64,000 nucleotides of DNA, from contig NZ_JH556651.1 in NCBI RefSeq assembly GCF_000179595.2, positions 496-64,495 on the forward strand. The letters are read 5' to 3'. Every line of letters starts with the position of its first letter. The stretch's first letter is position 1. Positions 8,895 through 18,259 of this stretch are shown piece by piece. This stretch comes from Acetivibrio cellulolyticus CD2. GTDB taxonomy: Bacteria; Bacillota; Clostridia; Acetivibrionales; Acetivibrionaceae. The translations under genes were made by a program, and so were the position numbers. Under the pieces are notes generated by a model, which made no database searches, was not told the DNA's origin, and saw only the letters and a list, made by a program, of their open reading frames with translations.

Positions 8895-9554
8895 TCATGT
8901 TGTTTGATTTAATATATAAACATAGAGCGTACCATTCAATCTTGCTATCTTTTCATCTGAAGAAATGCTGATATCCTCTGCATTTTGGAAATATGCTACT
9001 AATCCGTAATTGATATCAGGAGTGCAATCAATTGTGGAATATGCGATAGTGCTATCAATACAAACTGAAGTCTCTCCACAAACGACAGTAGTGTCATCGT
9101 ATGGATGATGGGCAGAAGGGTTGCCGTCGGGTCCTAATGGCCTGCCGGTAATAAACGTATACAATCTTATCAGCACACCTCCTTTGACTTTTATTTGCCT
9201 GATTTTTACCGGGTAAGACAAATTGCAGCCATTACAATTGCAGTCTTCAGGTACGCTTATTTTTGAATTTGGATTCCATATAACAGTTTTGACAAGAGAG
9301 GTACAATCTTTGAGAATTGTAGTATTTCCTCCTTCTTCTTCATAATCAAGTTCATACCCCCGTGGAATAGTAACAATACATGAGAATGGTATTGGAGCTA
9401 CATTGCACTCTACATATTCTGATTCGGAGCAAGGGCAGTCTTTTCTTTTCTTATAAATATCAGCAGATTTTAGATTGGCGTTTGAATCCTTGTATTTCTT
9501 TTGAGTTCCCATAAACTCCCTACGCTTTAGGTCAACCTCATAAAAATCACACAT
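8895..9554 (-). CDS. Cys-rich protein of unknown function
   Basis: The product is 219 residues if the start is MCDFYEVDLK, which has GGGAG upstream; an ATG 12 bases earlier is too close to that site. I do not recognise a family. There is no signal peptide and no membrane segment. Cysteines recur in patterns such as CPCSESEYVEC, CNCNGC and CGETSVC, and the middle looks like beta-sandwich sequence (IPFSCIVTIPRGYEL). Pairing with the downstream phosphoesterase suggests a shared role. The Cys-rich, beta-rich, signal-less character would fit a spore-surface protein, but this is speculation. Confidence 0.55.
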   Translation of the reverse strand: MCDFYEVDLKRREFMGTQKKYKDSNANLKSADIYKKRKDCPCSESEYVECNVAPIPFSCIVTIPRGYELDYEEEGGNTTILKDCTSLVKTVIWNPNSKISVPEDCNCNGCNLSYPVKIRQIKVKGGVLIRLYTFITGRPLGPDGNPSAHHPYDDTTVVCGETSVCIDSTIAYSTIDCTPDINYGLVAYFQNAEDISISSDEKIARLNGTLYVYILNQTT

Positions 9555-9892
9555 GGCAGGTAACATCTCCCTAAGTTAACATAATTGGCAATGGATTAGT
9601 ATATCTTATGATTAAGAAGTGTTTTATGTTACCTGAAAAATTGGAATAGTAGAAAATGCCATTCAGTCATAAGATTCTGATCCCATGCTCCAACTTGCTT
9701 TGAATCTGAAGCACAGGTAGTTGTATCTTCTCCCATATTTCCTGTAACCTGATTTTAAAAATATTATTTGCAACTCTAGTTATACCGCTTCTCAGATTGT
9801 CATTTCAAATAGTATATGATAAACTAAATTTTAGAAAGAATTACCTTAAATTTAAAAAAGAACAAATTATACAGAAGTGAGGGGAGTAAATT
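9555..9892. other. Intergenic region between divergent genes
   Basis: These 338 bases must hold promoters for the leftward Cys-rich gene and the rightward giant gene, but I see no convincing -35/-10 pair or SigI-type motif. Short open stretches on the minus strand (for example 9629-9736, 35 codons) lack ribosome binding sites. A GAGGGGAG ribosome binding site for the giant gene ends the region. Confidence 0.4.
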
Positions 9893-12800
9893 ATGTATAA
9901 TAACACTAATTTTATCAGATTTTATAAGAAGATGACGATCTTTGCGGTTGTTCTGGCGATGTGTTCGACCTTGATACAGGGAGTTACGGTGTCGGCAGAG
10001 GACATCTTGTTTAACTTATCTGGCGGAGCGATAAGAATTGAAAGTGGAACAAGCCCAAATACTATTAAGGTTATACAAGGCGACGTGACAAAAGATAACC
10101 TTTCTGAAGAAACACAAGTCACTATAACTGGAACCTATTCTGGCACTACAAGTAGCGAAGATGTGATTTATATCGCCCCGAATGTTACAACAAGTATCAA
10201 GCTAAATAATATAAATATTAGTTTTTACTACACCTGTTATTTCAGTTCCGCTTTCAATATAGACGGAGGAAATGTTACTCTTGAACTGATTGGTGAAAAC
10301 GTCCTTCAAAGCGGTGTATATGCGGCTGGCTTGCGCGTTTCAGAAACCGCATCGTTGGTAATCAATGGCAGCGGTAGTCTTGTCGCTTCCGGAGGCGACG
10401 GCGGTGCCGCAGGTATTGGTGGCAATAGTTACAACCATAAAAGTCGTAGCGACAATTGCGGTACAATCACGATAAACAGCGGTACGATAACTGCACAAGG
10501 AGGTTCTCATAGCAGTGCAGGCATAGGCGGCGGTTATAGAGGTTCTGGCGGTAATATTATTATTAATGGCGGTACCGTCAAAGCACTGGGAAACAGCGGT
10601 AGCAACAGCAAAGGTATCGGTAACGGAGGTATCAGCGGAGATAATCTTAGTGGAGGCACTCTTACCATGAACGGAAATGCAGTTGTGTTCGCCACATCTA
10701 TAAGCGATGATTCTCCAAAAACTCAGGGAATATTATTTAATGGTGATAACGGCGTGATGTACGGAAATGTTACGGTAGAACATGACGTAACTATATCGAA
10801 CAACATGACGCTTGCGTTATACAAAGGAGATCTCACTATTGCCAAGGGAGCTGCCCTTACTAATAACGGAACTATAATTCTCGGAGAAGGCACTTCGGTT
10901 CTATACGGCGGTGATACATACGGAATATTAACTGGCAGCGGACAAACAGGAAACATGGTAACCATAGCAGAGATATTGGGCGTAGCGGCGCCAGTGGCAG
11001 GAGCGACTCCGGCTACTACTATTACGGAGACCTCGCAATACACAGGCACGGTGAAATGGTTGCCTGCTCACAATGTATTTCAGAAGGGAACCAGCTATAC
11101 CGCAACCATAACCCTAACCGCAAAACCTGGCTTTGTATTAACCGGTGTACCGGCGAACTTCTTTACAGTTACAGGTGCTACTGCAGTCAATAGTGCGAGT
11201 TCAGGCGTAATAACGGCGGTATTTTCGGCGACTAATGTGAGTAACAGTATTTTTGATATAACAGGAGGGGCAATCAGAATCGAAAAAGGCACAAATACAG
11301 ATACTTTTAAAGTTTTGTGCGGAGGTAGTTTAGTCAAGGACAACATCTCGAAAGAAACACAAGTCACTATAACAGGGAGCTGTTCAAACCTCTCTGGTGA
11401 CGGAATATATGTTGCACCTGGAGTAACAGTGAATATTATGTTGTGCGATGCAAATATTAATTCTTCCTGTGCTTTTAATATGTCCGGAGCGATTGTAAAT
11501 CTTGAATTGGCTGGTGAAAATACGCTTATAAGTAATGATTATGATTCAGCAGGGCTACGTGTGCCGGCAGGTGCGTCGATAACAACATTAGGAGAAGGAA
11601 TCCTCACTACGAGAGGCGGTGCATGGGGGGCGGGCTTCGGTGGTAATAATGCTGAATCAGCTGGCAATATCACCATAAATGGCGGCACAATTATAGCATA
11701 CAGCAGTTCCTTTGGAGCAGGTATCGGCGGTGGTGCTTACGGCGGGGCAGGTGGCAACATCACCATAAATAGCGGCAAAATTACCACATATGGCGATCAA
11801 GGCGCGGGAATTGGCGGGGGATTATCAGGTTTGCCCGGTAAAATAATCATAAACGGCGGCACAATTATAGCAAGCGGAGGGTCGTATGCAGCGGGTATCG
11901 GCGGTGGTTATAACAGTAGCACTAACATAGACGGCAGTATAACTATCAATGGCGGTACAATTACCGCCACAGGCAGCTATGGAGCAGCTATCGGAAGTGG
12001 AGGCTACGACGGACTAAGCTGCCCTATTGCTATAAATGGTGGAATGGTTAATGCAAACAGCATTGGTGGAACTGGATCCTATAGAAATTCCCCTGATAAC
12101 GGTGCTTTTACAATGAATGGCAACGCTATAGTATTTGCCTCATCGGTCAGTGACAGCTCACCCAAAACCAAAGGAATACTTTTTAATGGTAATAACGGCG
12201 TGATGTACGGAAATGTTACGGTGGAACATGACGTAACTATATCGAATAACATGACGCTTGCGTTATACAAGGGAGATCTCACTATTGCCAAGGGAGTTGC
12301 CCTTACTAATAACGGAACTATAATTCTCGGAGAAGGCACTTCGGTTCTATACGGCGGCGATACATACGGAATATTAACTGGCATCGGACAAACACGAAAC
12401 ATGGTAACCATAGCAGAGATATTGGGCGTAGCGGCGCCAGTGGCAGGAGCGACTCCGGCTACTACTATTACGGAGACCTCGCAATACACAGGCACGGTGA
12501 AATGGTTGCCTGCTCACAATGTATTTCAGAAGGGAACCAGCTATACCGCAACCATAACCCTAACTGCAAAACCTGGCTTTGTATTAACCGGTGTACCGGC
12601 AAACTTCTTTACAGTTACAGGTGCTACTGCAGTCAATAGTGCGAGTTCAGGCGTAATAACGGCGGTATTTTCGGCGACTAATGTGAGTAACAGTATTTTT
12701 GATATAACAGGAGGGGCAATCAGAATCGAAAAAGGCACAAATACAGATACTTTTAAAGTTTTGTGCGGAGGTAGTTTAGTCAAGGACAACATCTCGAAAG

Positions 12801-15800
12801 AAACACAAGTGACTATAACAGGGAGCTGTTCAAACAACTCTGGTGACGGAATATATGTTGCACCTGGAGTAACAGCGAATATTATGTTGTGCAATGCAAA
12901 TATTAATTCTTCCTGTGCTTTTAATATGTCTGGAGCGATTGTAAATCTTGAATTGGCTGGTGAAAATTCGCTTAGAAGTAATGATTCTGATTCAGCAGGG
13001 CTACGTGTGCCAGTAGGTGCATCGGTGACAGTCTACGGAGAAGGAAAACTCACAGTAAATGGAAGTGGTTGGGGCGCAGGTATCGGCGGTAATTCTGGCG
13101 AATCCGGCGGAAATATTACATTAAACAGCGGTATGATTACTGTGTACGGTGGTTCTTTTGGAGCAGGCATTGGCGGCGGCGATAATGGCTCGGGAGGTAA
13201 TATAACGATAAACAACGGAACGATTTCCGCAACCAGTGGCAACACTGCTGCAGGCATTGGCGGTGGCGATGACGGCACAGCTGGGACTATAATCATAAAC
13301 GGAGGAATTATCACAGCAAACGGCGGAAGTTACGGGCCTGGAATAGGTAACGATTTTTATGGAACTGGTAAGGATGTTGGCAGCGTCACTATAAATGGTG
13401 GTATGATTAGTGCAAATAGTATCGGTAATGGTGACTACAATGGACCGGTCTGTTCTATCGCTGTTAACGGTGGAACTGTTTCTGCATCGAGCATAGGTGG
13501 TGCTGGTGGGAGTGGCAGTTCCTCTGATAACGGCGCTTTTACAATGAATGGCAACGCGGTTGTAATTGCTTCTTCTGTTAGTGACAATTCACCAAAAGCT
13601 AAAGGAATACTCTTTATTGGCAACAGCGGAGTGATGTATGGGAATGTTACAGTTGAACAGGACTTAACTATACCCAATAATAGGATCCTTGCATTACGCG
13701 CTGGAACCCTTACCATAGCTAAGGGCGTCACCCTCACCAATAACGGGATTATCATCCTTGGCGAAGGTTCCTCAATTCTTAATGGTGGCGATATATACGG
13801 CACATTAACCGGTGCTGGAAAAACACAAAACATGGTTAGCATACCTGAAATAAATGGTGTCCCTGCTCCTGTGCCGGGGGAGGTTCCTGTTACGATTGTC
13901 AAGGAATCTTCACATTATACCGGCACAGTGCAATGGTCGCCTGCACACAAAGTGTTTCAAGCAGGCGTCGGCTACACAGCGACAATTACCCTTACTGCAA
14001 AACCTTACTTTGTATTTACTGGCGTACCAGCGAATTTCTTTACCCTCATGGGCGCAAGCTCTGTAAAAAATAACGCTGATTCAGGCGTTGTGACTGCAGT
14101 GTTTTCGGCAACAGATGCTAAAAATAATTGCTTTGACTTATCTGACGGACCCATCAGAGTTGAAAACGGCTCATCTTTTAATACTATGAAAATTAAATAC
14201 GGCAGAGGGTTAGTCAAGGATTACCTTTCGCCAAATACGCTAATCACTATTACAGGCAATTATTTGGGCGATTCAAACAGCACTGTTGATGCTATTTACG
14301 TTTCTCAAGCAGCAAACATAAAAATGAACAATGTCAATATAAGCGTTAACGCCAGCAACCGCAGCGCGTTTAACATAGACGGCGGAAGCGTGACACTGGA
14401 ATTGATAGGTGAAAACATTCTTAAAAGTGGGAGTAGCGCGGCAGGTTTACGTGTACCGGCGGAGTCATCACTAACAATCAACGGGAACGGAAGCCTTACT
14501 TCAACTGGGAATTCGGGTGGCGCTGGCATTGGAGGTAACTCATCAGAAGCTTGTGGAGCGGTCACAATCAACGGTGGTGTGATTACGACTAAAGGCGGCA
14601 GCAATGCTATGGGTATCGGCAGTGGCAGCGGAAGCAGCAACGGTGGAACACTTACCATGAACGGCGACGCTATAGTGTTTGCTTCATCGCTAAGCGATAA
14701 TTCACCCAAAACAAAGGGAATACTTTTCAACGGCAACAGTGGAATGATGTACGGCGATGTTACGGTCGAACATGACGTAACTATATCGAATAACATGAGG
14801 CTTGTGTTAAATACGGGAACTCTTACTATTGCCGCGGGGAATACCATTACTAACAATGGAATAATACTTCTCGGAGAGGGCACTTCGGTTTTATTCGGCG
14901 GTGATAAATATGGCACATTAACTGGCAGTGGACAAACGCAAAATATGGTAACCATAGCAGAAATATTAGGAGTAGATGCACCCGTGCCAGGAGCGGTTCC
15001 GGTTACAACTATTACCGAAACCTCGCAATATACGGGTACGGTGAAATGGTTGCCTGCTCACAATGTATTTCAGAAGGGAACCAGCTATACCGCGACAATA
15101 ACCCTGACACCTAAATCCGGTTTTGTATTTAACGCTGTACCGGCAAACTTCTTTAAAGTCACAGGTGCTACTGCACTCAATAGTGCGGGTTCAGGTGTAG
15201 TAACTGCTTTGTACTTAGCGACCGATGTACCAAATAATATTTTTGATATAACCGAGGGAGTAATTAAAGTAGAACATGGTACAAATGCTAATACGGTCAA
15301 AGTTACATACGGCAACGGAGCAACAAAAGACAATATACCAAGAAACTCGCAAATCATTATAACTGGGAATTATACAAGCATTTCAGGCTATGGGGATAAC
15401 GCGGTTTATGTCGCTTCGGGTGTAACTGCAAATATTTGTTTGGTTAATGTAAATATTAATTTGTCCAATTCGTACAGTAGTGCATTCAATATAGACGGAG
15501 GACATGTTAATTTGGAATTATGCGGTGAAAATGTTATAAGATCCGGTTGGCCCGAAGTAGGCATGAGTGTTCCAGAAGGTGCATCTGTTACAATTTCGGG
15601 TAGTGGCAGTCTTGATATTGCCGGTAATGCAAGATCAGCTATTGGTACAGATAGAGGACAAAACGTTGGCAATATTACAATCAACAGCGGCACAATTATT
15701 GCAAGAGGCGGTACTAACAGTGCGGGCATTAGCAGCACAGGCGGAACTGTCACTATAAACGGTGGTATGGTTACGGCAACTAACGGCGGTGGCTCTCCTT

Positions 15801-16684
15801 CTGGTGCAGGTATTGGAGGAGACGCACATAATTCAGCCGGAAATCTTATCGTAACCGGCGGTATTGTAAACGCCACCGGCTCTGCAGGCATTGGCAGCTG
15901 CCAATATGCAGCAAGTATGGGTACATTTACACTCAACGGCAATGGAATTGTTTTTACAAATTCTGTAAGGACTGATATTGAAGGCATAAAAGGCATACTT
16001 TTTATCGGTAACAGCGGTACTGTATACGGCAATGTTACCCTTGAGGAAAATACAACGATACCAAGCAGCAAAACGTTGACAATACCAAATAGTGCATCTT
16101 TGCTCATACCCGAAGACGTAACGCTCACAAATAACGGAACAGTAACACCTTCAAATGGCTCCACAATGACAGTTTTCGGCTTGGTTTCAGGCAAAAAAAT
16201 AGATGGCGTAAATGTAACTGCACTTTCAGCAAATAGAATAACCCATAATAGTGTTACGTTAAATGCGGTAGACCTGTTGGCGGCGACAGGTCAAAGCGTT
16301 GAATACGCTTTTAGCACGAGCAATTTCGTTCCTTCAAGTGGCTGGCAGAACACGCCATATTTTACTGCACTTAATCCGGGCACAACCTATTACTTCTTTG
16401 CCCGCTCAAGAGAAGACACTAATTTCCGTGCGGGAATGACTGGTAGCTTGCCAGTTATAGTAAATACAGATAAATTGCCTATTGGTGATGTTGATGGAAG
16501 TGGTACTGTGAACAGTGTTGATTTTGCGTATATGAGGATGCATTTGTTGGGAATGATAAAAGACTTTGAGCCAGACGATGATATTTGGGTATCAGATGTT
16601 AATGGTGATGGAACCTTCAACAGCATTGACTTTGGTTTTATGAGACAGTTCCTGCTTGGTAAAATAGAAAAGTTTCCAAAGTAA
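9893..16684 (+). CDS. Giant multi-repeat beta-helix carbohydrate-binding protein with dockerin
   Basis: Secreted protein of 2263 residues. Signal peptide 1-35. Five large units begin near residues 37, 452, 934, 1412 and 1782 with variants of DITGGAIRIEKGTN. Each contains a Gly-rich parallel beta-helix made of rungs such as GGNITINGGTITA and AGIGGG, resembling the Cthe_2159-type polysaccharide-binding beta-helix family. Units are separated by a beta-sandwich linker domain (YTGTVKWLPAHNVFQKGTSY and relatives), of a type common in clostridial surface proteins. A fibronectin-III-like domain lies near 2100-2190. The C-terminus (about 2197-2263) is a type I dockerin with two SxDFxxMR repeats. No catalytic motif is evident, so the likely role is polysaccharide (possibly pectin) binding on the cellulosome. 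The sequence appears more GC-rich than its neighbours, and units 2 and 3 are nearly identical at DNA level. Confidence 0.85.
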   Translation: MYNNTNFIRFYKKMTIFAVVLAMCSTLIQGVTVSAEDILFNLSGGAIRIESGTSPNTIKVIQGDVTKDNLSEETQVTITGTYSGTTSSEDVIYIAPNVTTSIKLNNINISFYYTCYFSSAFNIDGGNVTLELIGENVLQSGVYAAGLRVSETASLVINGSGSLVASGGDGGAAGIGGNSYNHKSRSDNCGTITINSGTITAQGGSHSSAGIGGGYRGSGGNIIINGGTVKALGNSGSNSKGIGNGGISGDNLSGGTLTMNGNAVVFATSISDDSPKTQGILFNGDNGVMYGNVTVEHDVTISNNMTLALYKGDLTIAKGAALTNNGTIILGEGTSVLYGGDTYGILTGSGQTGNMVTIAEILGVAAPVAGATPATTITETSQYTGTVKWLPAHNVFQKGTSYTATITLTAKPGFVLTGVPANFFTVTGATAVNSASSGVITAVFSATNVSNSIFDITGGAIRIEKGTNTDTFKVLCGGSLVKDNISKETQVTITGSCSNLSGDGIYVAPGVTVNIMLCDANINSSCAFNMSGAIVNLELAGENTLISNDYDSAGLRVPAGASITTLGEGILTTRGGAWGAGFGGNNAESAGNITINGGTIIAYSSSFGAGIGGGAYGGAGGNITINSGKITTYGDQGAGIGGGLSGLPGKIIINGGTIIASGGSYAAGIGGGYNSSTNIDGSITINGGTITATGSYGAAIGSGGYDGLSCPIAINGGMVNANSIGGTGSYRNSPDNGAFTMNGNAIVFASSVSDSSPKTKGILFNGNNGVMYGNVTVEHDVTISNNMTLALYKGDLTIAKGVALTNNGTIILGEGTSVLYGGDTYGILTGIGQTRNMVTIAEILGVAAPVAGATPATTITETSQYTGTVKWLPAHNVFQKGTSYTATITLTAKPGFVLTGVPANFFTVTGATAVNSASSGVITAVFSATNVSNSIFDITGGAIRIEKGTNTDTFKVLCGGSLVKDNISKETQVTITGSCSNNSGDGIYVAPGVTANIMLCNANINSSCAFNMSGAIVNLELAGENSLRSNDSDSAGLRVPVGASVTVYGEGKLTVNGSGWGAGIGGNSGESGGNITLNSGMITVYGGSFGAGIGGGDNGSGGNITINNGTISATSGNTAAGIGGGDDGTAGTIIINGGIITANGGSYGPGIGNDFYGTGKDVGSVTINGGMISANSIGNGDYNGPVCSIAVNGGTVSASSIGGAGGSGSSSDNGAFTMNGNAVVIASSVSDNSPKAKGILFIGNSGVMYGNVTVEQDLTIPNNRILALRAGTLTIAKGVTLTNNGIIILGEGSSILNGGDIYGTLTGAGKTQNMVSIPEINGVPAPVPGEVPVTIVKESSHYTGTVQWSPAHKVFQAGVGYTATITLTAKPYFVFTGVPANFFTLMGASSVKNNADSGVVTAVFSATDAKNNCFDLSDGPIRVENGSSFNTMKIKYGRGLVKDYLSPNTLITITGNYLGDSNSTVDAIYVSQAANIKMNNVNISVNASNRSAFNIDGGSVTLELIGENILKSGSSAAGLRVPAESSLTINGNGSLTSTGNSGGAGIGGNSSEACGAVTINGGVITTKGGSNAMGIGSGSGSSNGGTLTMNGDAIVFASSLSDNSPKTKGILFNGNSGMMYGDVTVEHDVTISNNMRLVLNTGTLTIAAGNTITNNGIILLGEGTSVLFGGDKYGTLTGSGQTQNMVTIAEILGVDAPVPGAVPVTTITETSQYTGTVKWLPAHNVFQKGTSYTATITLTPKSGFVFNAVPANFFKVTGATALNSAGSGVVTALYLATDVPNNIFDITEGVIKVEHGTNANTVKVTYGNGATKDNIPRNSQIIITGNYTSISGYGDNAVYVASGVTANICLVNVNINLSNSYSSAFNIDGGHVNLELCGENVIRSGWPEVGMSVPEGASVTISGSGSLDIAGNARSAIGTDRGQNVGNITINSGTIIARGGTNSAGISSTGGTVTINGGMVTATNGGGSPSGAGIGGDAHNSAGNLIVTGGIVNATGSAGIGSCQYAASMGTFTLNGNGIVFTNSVRTDIEGIKGILFIGNSGTVYGNVTLEENTTIPSSKTLTIPNSASLLIPEDVTLTNNGTVTPSNGSTMTVFGLVSGKKIDGVNVTALSANRITHNSVTLNAVDLLAATGQSVEYAFSTSNFVPSSGWQNTPYFTALNPGTTYYFFARSREDTNFRAGMTGSLPVIVNTDKLPIGDVDGSGTVNSVDFAYMRMHLLGMIKDFEPDDDIWVSDVNGDGTFNSIDFGFMRQFLLGKIEKFPK
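10729..12840 (+). repeat. Near-identical tandem DNA repeats inside the giant gene
   Basis: Sequence from about 10729-11400 recurs at about 12175-12840, offset by 1446 bases, with only scattered differences. The repeat covers the end of one beta-helix, the beta-sandwich linker and the start of the next unit. Later copies (about 13610 and 14730) are more diverged. Confidence 0.85.
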
Positions 16685-16687
16685 AAA

Positions 16688-16831
16688 CCTCTTTATGTTG
16701 AGGAAAATGGAGACACTAAGGATTCTGCAATCGTAATAGAAGCAGGTGATAAAATCAGTGGTAAAATTGATCATGTAGGAGATTTTGATTATTTTAGCTT
16801 TACACCATCAAAAACTGCGATTTATGATTAA
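16688..16831 (+). pseudogene. Relic of a PPC-type (pre-peptidase C-terminal) domain
   Basis: An open stretch of 47 codons directly after the giant gene, with no start codon or ribosome binding site, encodes VEENGDTKDSA, KISGKIDHVGDFDYFSF and TPSK. This matches the core of a bacterial pre-peptidase C-terminal domain, which is normally fused to secreted enzymes. The rest of the gene is missing. It is a leftover of a deleted secreted protein. Confidence 0.6.
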
Positions 16832-16836
16832 ATTTT

Positions 16837-16894
16837 AAAAAGCCCTTCGTCTGAAAAACAGCTCTTATGGTCGGTTTCAGACGAAGGGCTTTTT
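16837..16894. terminator. Strong bidirectional terminator
   Basis: A stem AAAGCCCTTCGTCTGAAA/TTTCAGACGAAGGGCTTT is flanked by A and T tracts on both sides. It can terminate the giant gene rightward and the orphan dockerin leftward. Confidence 0.9.
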
Positions 16895-16896
16895 AT

Positions 16897-17130
16897 CTAT
16901 CCCTTTACAGGTAACTCTTTTGTCATACCTAACACATATTTTCTTAAAATTGCAAAATCTATTGCATTAATGCTTCCATCAAGGTTTAAATCCACTACAG
17001 CTGCCTTGTCGTCTGTAAGCATATTAAATCCCAAAAGATGCATTCTCAACATTGCTAAGTCGATTGAATCGATACTTCTATCTCTGTTTAAATCCCCATA
17101 ATTAATGGTATTAGGTATCAAATGCATCAT
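16897..17130 (-). pseudogene. Orphan dockerin domain (3' remnant of a cellulosomal gene)
   Basis: The 77-residue frame is nothing but a type I dockerin: GDLNRDRSIDSIDLAMLRMHLLG, shown here in part as DRSIDSIDLAML, and DLNLDGSINAIDFAILRKY, with both calcium-loop Asp/Asn patterns kept. There is no signal peptide, no linker, no catalytic domain and no ribosome binding site before its ATG. A cellulosomal protein cannot be exported in this form, so it is most likely the surviving end of a deleted gene. Confidence 0.7.
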
Positions 17131-17230
17131 GCGTAAACAGGTAAATATAATTTATAAGAAGATGCGAGATAAAACAGAATACCGGGATAAATGACTGTTT
17201 AAATATTGACACATTTCATAAAATTAGGCA

Positions 17231-17239
17231 TGGTATAAT
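17231..17239 (+). promoter_or_regulatory. Extended -10 promoter before the zinc-finger gene
   Basis: TGGTATAAT (extended -10; TATAAT at 17234-17239) lies about 185 bases upstream of the 17424 gene. A TTGACA at about 17209 is 22 bases from the TATAAT, too far for a standard -35. The rest of 17131-17423 shows no gene. Confidence 0.5.
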
Positions 17240-17423
17240 GTGACTCGAAGCTCAAAATTATGAAAATATTGGAGAAATGTGTTTAATTGGTTAGAAAATG
17301 ATATTTAATAAATTTGTAACAATTATGCTATTGTATATCATGGGAATAAGTGCTAAAATATCGCACATAATGCATAAAATTTATGTAAAAATAAGCAGCT
17401 AATGTTAAAGGAGGTATTTCTTT

Positions 17424-17684
17424 ATGAAGTGTAAGGACTGTAAGAGTAAAATGGTCAAAAGGACTAATACAGTTAATTACGAGTTTAAAGGTCAGTTATT
17501 CACTGTATATAACACACCAGTTTTATTCTGTGAGCAATGTGGTACAGAGTTAATTGAAAAAGGTACAAAAGCAAATTTGGATAGATATTGTGCAGCTTCA
17601 AAAATAAATACTATTAATTATGCGAAGCTTAAAGAACAAGACGATGCTGCTTCGGTTGCTGCTTCTTCATCAATGCTGATGTAG
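17424..17684 (+). CDS. YgiT-type zinc-finger protein
   Basis: An 86-residue protein with two CxxC knuckles, MKCKDCKSKM and FCEQCGTELI, separated by about 30 residues containing VNYEFKGQLFTVYNTPVLFC. This is the zinc-binding half of MqsA/YgiT-type antitoxins. The start has a perfect AAAGGAGG site. The HTH half of MqsA is missing; many stand-alone members pair with a small toxin such as DUF4258, but none is visible here. Its own role is uncertain. Confidence 0.7.
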   Translation: MKCKDCKSKMVKRTNTVNYEFKGQLFTVYNTPVLFCEQCGTELIEKGTKANLDRYCAASKINTINYAKLKEQDDAASVAASSSMLM

Positions 17685-17691
17685 CGTTTGA

Positions 17692-18114
17692 TTTACTAAT
17701 ATCGGTAATATTTATCTCATTGTTGATTGCCTTTATCAGAAAGATTTTTTAAAAAAATCTAATGGCGCAATTCCTGAAACAAATATATTCTTGCATGATG
17801 GAAAAGAATACTTAATAGAAAGATTTCTGTGTCTTTTGGAGGAACCACAGTCAGATGATATCAACGGTTGGTACGATATAGAGGTAGTCTTGTCTCAGAT
17901 AGACACACGTTTAACTGATAATGAAGATTTAGTAGGTGCCAATGTTATACCATTTGCAGCATTATTTACAGGTGATTTTGTTTGTCTGGATTTTAGTAAT
18001 GGTAACAATTCTTCTGTCATTGTATGGTTCCATGAAGAGTCAGACGATTTTAACCCTGTAACAGTAAAAGTAGCCAACAATTTAAATGATTTTTTTGGTA
18101 TGCTTAAAGATTAA
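17692..18114 (+). pseudogene. SUKH (SMI1/KNR4) immunity-like protein, 5' degraded
   Basis: The frame is open from 17692 to 18114. From about 17730 it reads as a SUKH domain: YQKDFLKKSNGAIPETNIF, then LIERFLCLLEE, then LVGANVIPFAALFTGDFVCL and VIVWFHEES. The beginning of the domain is unrecognisable and there is no ATG with a ribosome binding site; a TTG at 17791 would cut into the fold. SUKH proteins are immunity proteins of polymorphic toxin systems. No toxin gene is next to it. I read it as a decayed orphan immunity gene, though translation from an unusual start is possible. Confidence 0.6.
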
Positions 18115-18211
18115 TTGTTGCATAAAATTACTTACTTAGGAATGCTAAAATATAACTTCGGCTAGGATATCACTTCAGGCCTTATTTGACCCAAATAGAC
18201 CACATGAAAAA

Positions 18212-18244
18212 TACTAAGTAATATTTCAGCTATTACTTAGTATT
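18212..18244. terminator. Hairpin between convergent SUKH and GGDEF relics
   Basis: A perfect 12-bp stem, ATACTAAGTAAT/ATTACTTAGTAT, separates two convergent frames. No long T tract is present, so efficiency is uncertain. Confidence 0.45.
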
Positions 18245-18259
18245 GAAGGTTAATGCGAT

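Noticed and set aside
9629-9736. 35-codon minus-strand ORF upstream of the giant gene
   Set aside because: No ribosome binding site and an overlapping alternative frame looks equally protein-like; not enough to call a gene.
10480-15900. Short periodic repeats suggestive of a CRISPR-like array
   Set aside because: They are in-frame beta-helix rungs (AGIGGG, ITINGG) with codon-level variation, not identical direct repeats with unique spacers.
10723-16194. Long minus-strand ORFs opposite the giant beta-helix gene
   Set aside because: They are Pro/Val-rich mirror frames of the repeated Gly-rich coding strand, recur in step with the repeats and lack ribosome binding sites.
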